Assembly (NCBI GenBank): GCA_011682715.1
Contig: JAACEC010000007.1
Coordinates: 1 to 13,720, forward strand
Length of the DNA: 13,720 nucleotides
Direction of reading: 5' to 3'
Origin: Pseudomonadota bacterium
Lineage (GTDB): Bacteria; Hydrothermota; 32-111; QNBC01
Part shown: one piece after another, positions 7,639-13,720 of the stretch
How the letters are laid out: each line of letters begins with the position of its first letter
Numbering within the stretch: position 1 is the stretch's first letter
Made by a program: the position numbers and the translations under genes
Notes under the pieces: generated by a model
The model's database searches: none
Told to the model about the DNA's origin: nothing
What the model saw: only the letters and a program-made list of their open reading frames with translations

Positions 7639-8565
7639 TTATTGCTCTATCCTGCTTCTGAACCCTGTTCCTATTACATCGTAAACATCATTAATTATTA
7701 GGAAAGAATTTCTGTCGGTTCCCTTAACAATATCCTTCAATTTTCCTATTTCCCGTCTGTTGATGACACAAAACAGTACGTTCCTCGGAACTCCGGTAAA
7801 ACCACCTTCAGCTTTAAAAACCGTTACTCCTCTGCTGAGTTGCTTTAATATTTTGTCTTTTATTTCCGTTTCGTATTTTGAATCCGTAACTATATAAACC
7901 CCTTTTACATAGGGCAATCCTTCCAGCACCATATCACATATCTTAGAGGAGATAAAAAGGTTAAGGTATGCCAAAATCAATATATTGGGTTCACGAAAAA
8001 CAAGGCTAATTGTAAGTATTATTGAAGTTTCTACAAGAAAATATCCCGAAACAGCGGAAAAACCGAGTTTTTTCCTCATTATTGCAACCGGAATATCCGT
8101 TCCGCCTGTGGAACCTCTGAATCTGAATATTATACCGATTCCCGCACCGAGAATTACAGAACCTGCAAATGATGCCAATAGAATATTATCCGTCATGGCG
8201 TAAACCCCCGTTACCGCATGATACTTCTCTATGACATCGGTCAAAATCCCCCATTTTATCAAATTACTAATCGCGAAAAGGTCGGTAAAAATAGATCCCA
8301 GTACAATGGCATACAATGTTTTTATGCCGAAAGATTTACCCAGATATTTTATTCCTATAACAAAAAGAGGGATATTGAGCAGTAACATGGAAGTACCGGC
8401 AGGAATATGAAGTTTAAAATACAGAATTTGCGATAACCCTCCTACGCCTCCCGGGGCGATTTTAAAAGGGATTAAAAACCATGCATATCCCAATCCGTAC
8501 AACAAAGCACCGAACGTTATACCGATATAATCCGAAACGTGCTTTCTTAATAAGGCATTTTTCAT
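7639..8565 (-). CDS. YitT-family membrane protein (YitT membrane domain plus DUF2179)
   Basis: This 308-residue protein has the YitT-family layout. About five or six transmembrane segments (12-210) contain two related glycine-rich motifs, PGGVGGLSQIL (38-48) and GSTGGTDIPVAIM (151-163). A soluble C-terminal DUF2179 domain follows (about 222-302: KGVYIVTD, EGGFTG, and a terminal ND-YDV segment). The family is widespread and without an established general biochemical function, so none is assigned. Its ATG lies exactly 7 bases beyond the -10 box of its promoter, so the transcript should be leaderless and no Shine-Dalgarno sequence is possible. It is transcribed divergently from the glycosyltransferase operon across a 133-base gap. 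It lies upstream of the HD-GYP pair on the same strand with no visible terminator, so read-through into that pair is possible. Confidence 0.9.
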   Translation of the reverse strand: MKNALLRKHVSDYIGITFGALLYGLGYAWFLIPFKIAPGGVGGLSQILYFKLHIPAGTSMLLLNIPLFVIGIKYLGKSFGIKTLYAIVLGSIFTDLFAISNLIKWGILTDVIEKYHAVTGVYAMTDNILLASFAGSVILGAGIGIIFRFRGSTGGTDIPVAIMRKKLGFSAVSGYFLVETSIILTISLVFREPNILILAYLNLFISSKICDMVLEGLPYVKGVYIVTDSKYETEIKDKILKQLSRGVTVFKAEGGFTGVPRNVLFCVINRREIGKLKDIVKGTDRNSFLIINDVYDVIGTGFRSRIEQ

Positions 8566-8571
8566 GCCCCG

Positions 8572-8599
8572 ATAATACCATATTTATTTTCCGTGTCAA
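8572..8599 (-). promoter_or_regulatory. Promoter of the YitT-family gene
   Basis: The minus strand carries TTGACA (8594-8599), a 16-base spacer and TATTAT (8572-8577). Six bases (CGGGGC) separate the -10 box from the ATG at 8565, so the expected transcription start is the A of the start codon. It faces away from the glycan-operon promoter; the two -35 boxes are 52 bases apart, and both sit in an identical GTTGACAC octamer. Confidence 0.75.
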
Positions 8600-8622
8600 C
8601 ACATAACGAACAATTTATTTTG

Positions 8623-8630
8623 AGCCGGCT
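8623..8630. repeat. Perfect 8-base palindrome centred between two divergent promoters
   Basis: AGCCGGCT is a perfect palindrome. Its centre (8626.5) is within one base of the midpoint between the inner edges of the two divergent -35 boxes (8599 and 8652). It is an island of G+C in very AT-rich DNA. It could be an operator core acting on both promoters, but 8 bases is short enough to arise by chance. Confidence 0.3.
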
Positions 8631-8651
8631 GACATAATTAAAAACAAATGG

Positions 8652-8680
8652 TTGACACATATTTTTATTTTATATATACT
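8652..8680 (+). promoter_or_regulatory. Promoter of the glycan/surface-protein operon
   Basis: TTGACA (8652-8657) is followed after 17 bases by TATACT (8675-8680). The predicted start is near 8687, giving a leader of only about 12 bases that begins with the ribosome-binding site of the first glycosyltransferase gene. Confidence 0.82.
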
Positions 8681-8686
8681 TATTTT

Positions 8687-8693
8687 AAGGAGA
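8687..8693 (+). promoter_or_regulatory. Ribosome-binding site that fixes the glycosyltransferase start
   Basis: AAGGAGA ends 5 bases before the ATG at 8699. It decides against an upstream in-frame ATG at 8648, which would lie before the promoter's -35 box and could not be on the transcript. The site coincides with the predicted 5' end of the mRNA. Confidence 0.85.
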
Positions 8694-8698
8694 TTGTT

Positions 8699-9415
8699 AT
8701 GAATATTATTATAATTATACCGACATACAATGAAAAGGAAAATATAAGAAATATTATAGAAAAAACCTTAAAACAACATAAATCATTGAATATCCTTATA
8801 GTGGATGATAATTCTCCTGACGGCACAGCAAATATCGTAAAGAGAATGATGAAAAAGAACAAAAGAATTCATATTCTCGAACGCCCCAGCAAGATGGGGC
8901 TCGGGACAGCATACGTTGCGGGTTTCAAATATGCAATTAAGCACAATTTCGGTTTTATTTTCGAGATGGATGCCGATTTTTCCCACAACCCTTCCGATAT
9001 CCCTCGCTTCTTATCAAAAATCAAAGAGGGGTATGATATTGTTATCGGTTCGCGATACATAGAAGGAGTCAGCGTGATCAATTGGCCTATATCTCGCCTG
9101 CTTCTCAGCTATTTTGCCAACATATACGCCAAGGTCGTAACAGGCGTTCCCGTCAACGATCTGACCGGAGGATTTAAATGCTATCGGGTGAGTAAATTAA
9201 AAGGACTAAATTTGAACGACATCAAGTCGGACGGGTATTCATTTCAGATAGAGATAACTTCAAAACTTTACTACAGAAAAGCCAAGATCGTTGAAATTCC
9301 CATAATCTTTACCGATAGAGTGCGGGGTAAATCAAAGATGAACAAAGGAATTGTTTGGGAAGCGTTCTGGAGTGTCTGGATTCTCAGATTCCAGCACATG
9401 CTTAGAAAAATATGA
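8699..9415 (+). CDS. Polyprenol-phosphate glycosyltransferase, DPM1/dolichol-phosphate-mannose synthase type (GT2)
   Basis: This 238-residue GT2 enzyme would transfer mannose or glucose from a nucleotide sugar to a polyprenol phosphate at the inner face of the cytoplasmic membrane. It has the DPM1-family pattern: IPTYNE (7-12), DDNSPDGT (36-43), LGTAYVAGF (68-76), a DXD metal site MDADFSHNP (Asp91, Asp93), GSRY (117-120), DLTGGFKCYR (154-163), GYSFQIE (179-185) and FTDRVRGKSKM (204-214). It lacks the C-terminal transmembrane helices of longer bacterial relatives and matches the short soluble DPM1 form, about 240 residues. The sugar cannot be read from sequence; mannose is the commonest for this subgroup. 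It is the first gene of the operon and overlaps the next by four bases (ATGA). The product would supply lipid-linked sugar for glycan or protein glycosylation outside the membrane. Confidence 0.9.
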   Translation: MNIIIIIPTYNEKENIRNIIEKTLKQHKSLNILIVDDNSPDGTANIVKRMMKKNKRIHILERPSKMGLGTAYVAGFKYAIKHNFGFIFEMDADFSHNPSDIPRFLSKIKEGYDIVIGSRYIEGVSVINWPISRLLLSYFANIYAKVVTGVPVNDLTGGFKCYRVSKLKGLNLNDIKSDGYSFQIEITSKLYYRKAKIVEIPIIFTDRVRGKSKMNKGIVWEAFWSVWILRFQHMLRKI

Positions 9416-10263
9416 TTGATGTTTCTATAATCTATGTGAACTATTTCAGTTCTCAAGAAATTGAGAAATCATTGTTGTCTTTTATAAAACCTCTGTCACG
9501 TTTGAGATATGAGATCATAATAGCGGACAATTCCAACAATATTAAAGAATTTGGGAACCTGCAAAACATTACGATAGCAAATAACATTATATTTCTTCAA
9601 TTGAATAAGAATGTGGGGTTTGGACAGGGATGCAATAGGGCTGCCGAACAAGCAAAAGGTAAATATCTGTTTTTTCTTAATCCTGACACGAAATATTATA
9701 AAGGTACAATCAAATCTTTACTCTCTTTTTACAAGAAAACAGAGAATTGCGGTATTGTAGCTCCCGTTCTTTACAATAAGGATATGTCTTTGCAATATTC
9801 GGCAAGAAAATTCCCTACAATTTTAAATCAATTTTTCGGAAGGAATTCATTGCTGACAAAAATCGACAGAAAAAATGATTTCACATCAAACTACATGTAT
9901 CAGAACGAAGATTATTCAAAGGTGTTGAAAGTAGATTGGGCACGAGCGGCGGCTATTATAGTAGATCGAAAACTCTTCTTGCAAATCGGCGGGTTCTCTC
10001 CGGATTATTTTATGTTTGCCGAAGATGTTGATCTATCCAAAAGGCTTTACGACAAAGGTCTTTACACCTATTTACATCCGGGACTATCGGTAATTCACGC
10101 CCTGGGGAGTACCGTAAATAAATCTCCGATTCGTAAAATATGGATACACAATAAGAGCCTCTATATCTATTTTTCGAAGCGGTACGGATTGCTACAAGTG
10201 CTACTTTTTATCGCCGTAATTATAAGAATTGTTTTTATTTCGACAATCGAGCGAATAGAATGA
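9412..10263 (+). CDS. GT2 family glycosyltransferase (rhamnosyltransferase/WbbL-like)
   Basis: This 283-residue inverting GT-A fold glycosyltransferase has the usual succession of motifs. SIIYVNY opens the Rossmann-like strand (5-11). Nucleotide-binding ADNSN (38-42), NVGFGQGCN (67-75) and a DXD-equivalent NPDT (90-93) follow. An acceptor-site segment DWARAAAIIV (175-184) leads to GGFSPDYFMFAEDVDLSKRL (193-212), with the likely catalytic acidic cluster EDVD. This set is typical of the WbbL-like subgroup that adds rhamnose or similar sugars to lipid-linked oligosaccharides. A hydrophobic C-terminal helix (about 261-279) probably attaches it to the membrane. It overlaps both neighbours by four bases (ATGA), so translation is coupled, and it has no clear ribosome-binding site of its own. 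Donor and acceptor are not identifiable; the context suggests surface-polysaccharide or O-antigen-like assembly. Confidence 0.9.
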   Translation: MIDVSIIYVNYFSSQEIEKSLLSFIKPLSRLRYEIIIADNSNNIKEFGNLQNITIANNIIFLQLNKNVGFGQGCNRAAEQAKGKYLFFLNPDTKYYKGTIKSLLSFYKKTENCGIVAPVLYNKDMSLQYSARKFPTILNQFFGRNSLLTKIDRKNDFTSNYMYQNEDYSKVLKVDWARAAAIIVDRKLFLQIGGFSPDYFMFAEDVDLSKRLYDKGLYTYLHPGLSVIHALGSTVNKSPIRKIWIHNKSLYIYFSKRYGLLQVLLFIAVIIRIVFISTIERIE

Positions 10264-11642
10264 TAAACGAAAGAATCAGAACCATCAAGCTTCTAATCAT
10301 AACTTCCGATGTTTTAGCTACTTTAATAGCATATATGTCCGCATTCTTTCTGAGAAAATATACGATGAGTGCGGATCTTCGCTATATTATGAATTTTAAC
10401 AATTACGGGCTACTTGCACTGACCTCTCTTCTCTTTATCATAATCTACGATACAATTGATCTCTCCAACAGTGAGAATATAACATTTTATATAACCAAAA
10501 AACGGACAAACATGTTCCAGCAGTCATCGATTCTGTTTTTATTTATTACACTGTACTTATACTTTGTGCGGTCGTTGATTCAATCACGTCTCTTTCTCGT
10601 ATACTTTTTCTTTCTTCTAAATACATTCCTTCTGTTTGCTAAAATATTTTTTATTCCGTGGCTTGCCAAATCAATCGGTATGCGGATTAATAGACGAATA
10701 CTGTTAGTCGGTTCCTCCGATGACGATACAATCGATGAAATAAGTAGTACTAATTTTCCCTTTAACCCTTTTTTCTCTCAAAAAATTATAGAAACCATCT
10801 CGTACAAAAGGGATTTTAAAAATTTACCGAAAATTATCAAGACCAAAAACATAAACTGGGTAATCTTTTCCTACGATCCCCTTTTCAACAATATGTTGTC
10901 TCAGGGGATCAAATTTTGCGAAGAGATGGGTATATCTTCCTCCGTTGTTCTTAAAACGATCTTTCCCGACACCGAATCGATAATGGATATCGAGAAAATC
11001 AACGATGTATCTTTTTTATCCTTTTCCCCGAAAATCTCCCATAAGATTTCCATTGCAGTAAAGTACCTACTCGATGAAGTAATCGCAGTTGCTGTCTCCC
11101 CGATTCTTATGATCGCTGCCGTTCCGATTATTCTGCTTATAAAAATCGATTCTAAAGGACCGATTTTTTTTAGACAAAAACGTTTGGGCATGAACGGGAA
11201 ACTTTTCACCATATATAAATTCAGAACAATGTATGTTGATGCCGAACAGAGAAAGCGGGAATTGAAAAATTACAATAGCAATAAAGTTATTTTCAAGTTA
11301 AAGAACGACCCTCGCATCACACGTATAGGAAAAATACTCCGCAGATACAGTCTCGATGAAATCCCGCAGTTTATCAATGTTCTGCGCGGGGAAATGTCAA
11401 TTATCGGCCCTCGCCCCCATCTCTACAACGAGTACAGTGAATATGAATTTTGGCATGTCCGCAGACTTTCGATGAGACCGGGAATCGCATGCTTATGGCA
11501 GGTAGAGGGCAGAAGCGATATAGATTTCGATAGCGGTGTAAAAATGGATCTGTTTTATATCGATAACTGGTCTATCCTTTTAGATTTAAAGATTGCTTTA
11601 AGGCTTATCCCGGTCATAATAACCGGGAAAGGAGCATATTAA
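10260..11642 (+). CDS. Undecaprenyl-phosphate sugar-1-phosphate transferase (polyprenyl-P hexose-1-P transferase, WbaP/WcaJ type)
   Basis: This 460-residue initiating enzyme of surface-glycan synthesis would transfer a sugar-1-phosphate from a nucleotide sugar to undecaprenyl phosphate. The N-terminal third has four hydrophobic segments (about 10-32, 49-65, 89-103, 110-135). A nucleotide-binding-like region follows (RRILLVGSSDDD at 145-156, to about 250), then the bacterial sugar-transferase catalytic domain. That domain contains a membrane-inserting hairpin (272-296), GPIFFRQKRLG (300-310), KFRTM (320-324), the catalytic Asp-Glu pair in SLDEIPQ (366-367), GPRP (383-386) and the RPGIACLWQVEGRSD segment (406-420). 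The length fits the long WbaP/WcaJ form. The gene overlaps the preceding one by four bases and shares one base with the next (TAATG). It implies that the operon builds a glycan from its first lipid-linked sugar. Glucose or galactose is usual, but specificity is not predictable. Confidence 0.94.
   Translation: MINERIRTIKLLIITSDVLATLIAYMSAFFLRKYTMSADLRYIMNFNNYGLLALTSLLFIIIYDTIDLSNSENITFYITKKRTNMFQQSSILFLFITLYLYFVRSLIQSRLFLVYFFFLLNTFLLFAKIFFIPWLAKSIGMRINRRILLVGSSDDDTIDEISSTNFPFNPFFSQKIIETISYKRDFKNLPKIIKTKNINWVIFSYDPLFNNMLSQGIKFCEEMGISSSVVLKTIFPDTESIMDIEKINDVSFLSFSPKISHKISIAVKYLLDEVIAVAVSPILMIAAVPIILLIKIDSKGPIFFRQKRLGMNGKLFTIYKFRTMYVDAEQRKRELKNYNSNKVIFKLKNDPRITRIGKILRRYSLDEIPQFINVLRGEMSIIGPRPHLYNEYSEYEFWHVRRLSMRPGIACLWQVEGRSDIDFDSGVKMDLFYIDNWSILLDLKIALRLIPVIITGKGAY
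11608..11628 (+). repeat. GC-rich hairpin just upstream of the surface-protein ribosome-binding site
   Basis: TCCCGGT (11608-11614) and ACCGGGA (11622-11628) form a 7-base-pair stem with a 7-base loop at the end of the sugar-phosphotransferase gene. The next bases are the AAAGGAG ribosome-binding site (11628-11634) of the propeller gene. No run of U follows, so it is not a terminator. It could protect or delimit a processed downstream mRNA, or be incidental to the codons it overlaps. Confidence 0.4.
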
Positions 11643-13720
11643 TGAAAAAAATCAGTTTGTTTTGTGTACTGTTTTTATTGCTGAGCTTACCTATTTCTGC
11701 CAATTGGACAAACTTTGTGAATTTTTCATCTTACAACAAAGAAACTATTATAGACAGCTCAATTTTTATTTCTTCGGAAAGCGGATTGGGAAAATATATT
11801 CTCGGTTCGGATTCCCTGTCCGTTCTCACAACGGCTTGCGGCATAAATTCCAATAAAATTATAGATATGAACAAATCTTTGTCTTCGCTCTACCTTTTAC
11901 ATGACAGTTCACTCTCTGTCATTGCTCCCGAGAGCACATACTCAATTCCTTTTCCCGTTGAAACCGGCAATCACCCCGAATATATTTCAACAATAAACGA
12001 TAAAATCTATATAAGCACAGACAACGGTATAATTTCCGGTGATTTTAACGGAGTCATTTACCAATTCTCGTCATATTCCTCCCCGTTTGGCCAATTCAGA
12101 AAGATTCTGTTATGCGGAGATACGGCACTTGTTGCATCGGATTCCGGACTTATTTTTTCACAAACAGGTGCGATTTGGGATAGCACGGTCTGGTATAAAC
12201 ACTTTAAAAGCGAATTAAACTCTCCTCACGTGAATAACATTTTGTATATGGACAAAATATTATATATAGCAACGGATAAGGGTATGAACACATACTACAA
12301 TAATTTCATTAACAGCATACCAAATACAGGTTTGTCCGATTCAAATATCACATATTCAACCGTAATTAACAATACGATTTATGCCGTAATCACTAACCAT
12401 GTCTATTATCTCGGGAATAACAAATGGAATATCTACACCCCCCTTAACGGATATTCAATAGACTTTATAGAGGGGAAAGATAGCACAATTATCGCTTCCA
12501 ATTCCAGTAACATTTATAAAATAGATCTGGCTAAAAAGGATTCGAGTGATAACCCCATTGTTACCGATATAACACCAACTACATTGATCAGTAACAATAT
12601 TGCCGCTATAAGTGTCGATAACCGAGGAAAACTGTATATTCTCTACGGACCGTACAGTAGTAGGATGGATATCCTTGACGATTCCGTAGAGCACTACCAA
12701 TTTACACCGGGATATCCTTCTTCTAACGGTTACTCCGTGGCATGTGACAGAACAGGTAGAGCATGGGTGGGGTTTTGGTCGATCTCCGATTCCGGTGTCG
12801 TTTGTCTCGATACAAGCAAGAATGAACATTGGTATAAATTCCCCTCAAACACACCTGTGGTATCCGATATTAAATTCGACAAAAAGAACAGACTGTGGTT
12901 GTTGAATTACAGCGATTATTCCAATCTCTTTATGCTAAACAAAGACAGCACATGGACAAAATACAACAATAGCTATACGGAGTGGATGTATCGCATATAC
13001 TTCGATAGTCATAGTAATATATGGTTAGGTTCCTACCACATCGGTGAAGCATCGTGCCTCGATTCCAGTGGTATATGGCATAAATATACATTAACCGGTT
13101 CAGCTACCGTATCAGGATTCTCTGAAATTGACGATACAACAATGTATGTAGCAACGGAAAACGGGATCTATATCATCACTAACTTAACGAATATCGAACA
13201 TATTACGCAGCTCGACAATATAAATGTAATCAATATAACCGACATGACAAAGGACCCTTATAACAATTTATGGATTGCAATTCCCGACGAGGGGATTTAC
13301 GTGCATCATAACGGAAATTGGCAACATTTTTCAACAAATAACGGACTTGTAAGCACAAACTTCGGCGTAGTTGGCGGAGGGATAAAAAAACCACAAAAGC
13401 TTTTTGCTTTCGATAAAAAGAATAATTTTATGTACATTGCATCATTCGGTGGCATTTCACGATTTTATGATGACAGTATGTTTGTTCTGCCGGATAATTA
13501 CATCAAACTTCACATCTATCCGAATCCCGTAAATCACGGAGAGGTTTACATCGATTTGATTCCGGACGGTATTACCGTTTCCGTTTATTCCATTACAGGT
13601 AAATATATGGGAAATTTTACCAACACCGATATTGAGTCCCAGTTATCTTTCGACGCTTCTTTAATTCCACCCGGAATATACTATGCAGTTGCAATAAAAG
13701 GAAACAGAAGACTTGCGATT
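11642..13720 (+). CDS. Secreted beta-propeller protein with type IX-like C-terminal sorting domain (partial, runs off the right edge)
   Basis: The frame stays open for 693 codons to the last base. The N-terminus has a signal peptide: MKK, a hydrophobic core (4-16) and likely cleavage after ISA at residue 20. There is no lipobox cysteine. Repeated propeller blades follow, of the kind seen in two-component-regulator propellers, for example NNLWIAIPDEGIYVHHNGNW (about 537-556), SNIWLGS and GRAWVGF. Asp, Asn, Ser and Tyr are abundant and aromatic W/Y repeats recur. After residue 620 comes a beta-rich domain with YPNPV (626-630), VYSITGKYMG and PPGIYYAVA. These match the type A sorting domain (Por secretion tail) of type IX substrates, so the end should lie only about 5-10 residues beyond the window. 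An AAAGGAG ribosome-binding site lies 7 bases before the ATG. It is last in the glycan operon and probably lies on the cell surface; its ligand is unknown. A FlgD-like or non-secretory tail is the main alternative. Confidence 0.85.
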   Translation, partial: MKKISLFCVLFLLLSLPISANWTNFVNFSSYNKETIIDSSIFISSESGLGKYILGSDSLSVLTTACGINSNKIIDMNKSLSSLYLLHDSSLSVIAPESTYSIPFPVETGNHPEYISTINDKIYISTDNGIISGDFNGVIYQFSSYSSPFGQFRKILLCGDTALVASDSGLIFSQTGAIWDSTVWYKHFKSELNSPHVNNILYMDKILYIATDKGMNTYYNNFINSIPNTGLSDSNITYSTVINNTIYAVITNHVYYLGNNKWNIYTPLNGYSIDFIEGKDSTIIASNSSNIYKIDLAKKDSSDNPIVTDITPTTLISNNIAAISVDNRGKLYILYGPYSSRMDILDDSVEHYQFTPGYPSSNGYSVACDRTGRAWVGFWSISDSGVVCLDTSKNEHWYKFPSNTPVVSDIKFDKKNRLWLLNYSDYSNLFMLNKDSTWTKYNNSYTEWMYRIYFDSHSNIWLGSYHIGEASCLDSSGIWHKYTLTGSATVSGFSEIDDTTMYVATENGIYIITNLTNIEHITQLDNINVINITDMTKDPYNNLWIAIPDEGIYVHHNGNWQHFSTNNGLVSTNFGVVGGGIKKPQKLFAFDKKNNFMYIASFGGISRFYDDSMFVLPDNYIKLHIYPNPVNHGEVYIDLIPDGITVSVYSITGKYMGNFTNTDIESQLSFDASLIPPGIYYAVAIKGNRRLAI

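Noticed and set aside
8648..8698. Upstream ATG that would extend the first glycosyltransferase by 17 residues
   Set aside because: The extension covers the promoter's -35 and -10 boxes, and a strong ribosome-binding site precedes the ATG at 8699.
10901..11212. A 103-codon minus-strand open frame inside the sugar-phosphotransferase gene
   Set aside because: It is antisense to conserved catalytic-domain codons and shows no promoter, ribosome-binding site or recognisable motif.
12455..12829. A 124-codon minus-strand open frame inside the propeller gene
   Set aside because: It is antisense to a continuous 693-codon frame with signal peptide and domain structure, and its translation resembles no known family.
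11642..13720. Two-component hybrid sensor suggested by the propeller repeats
   Set aside because: No transmembrane helix, histidine-kinase or response-regulator segment follows the propeller; the chain goes straight into a sorting-type beta domain.

Overview
The window is AT-rich bacterial DNA read from inside a 23S rRNA gene at the left edge to an unfinished surface-protein gene at the right edge. Coding is dense, with gene overlaps of 1 to 14 bases and no gene-free stretch longer than about 170 bases. The lineage cannot be fixed from the sequence alone. A secreted propeller protein with a C-terminal tail resembling the type IX secretion sorting domain points to the Fibrobacteres-Chlorobi-Bacteroidetes (FCB) assemblage or nearby candidate phyla. 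The promoters, however, are textbook TTGACA/TATAAT sigma-70 type and not the TTTG/TAnnTTTG type of Bacteroidota. An FCB-related candidate phylum is therefore more likely than a true Bacteroidota member (inference).

Left part, minus strand (1-4196). The first 652 bases are the 5' end of a 23S rRNA gene. It is not preceded by a 16S gene or tRNAs. Upstream lie a boxA-like antitermination element and two tandem consensus promoters, and then, without a recognisable terminator, a four-gene operon. That operon runs from a membrane-anchored M23 peptidase through a tRNA-dihydrouridine synthase to two ECF-type ABC ATPases. The two ATPases carry complementary motif defects that fall in the same composite ATP site.

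Middle part, minus strand (4249-8599). A YitT-family membrane protein is followed by a pair of overlapping genes for polytopic HD-GYP proteins. One has the complete cyclic-di-GMP phosphodiesterase motif. The other has lost an aspartate expected to bind metal and the lysine of HDIGK. Each transcription unit on this strand has its own consensus promoter. For three of them the predicted transcription start falls on, or one base from, the start codon, so the mRNAs look leaderless.

Right part, plus strand (8652-13720). A promoter divergent from the YitT promoter drives a tightly packed operon. It encodes a polyprenol-phosphate glycosyltransferase of the DPM1 type, a second GT2 glycosyltransferase, an undecaprenyl-phosphate sugar-phosphotransferase that would start a surface glycan, and a secreted beta-propeller protein with a sorting-like tail cut by the window edge. 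The layout suggests surface polysaccharide or glycolipid synthesis coupled to a cell-surface protein.

No CRISPR array, insertion sequence, tRNA or clear intrinsic terminator was seen.
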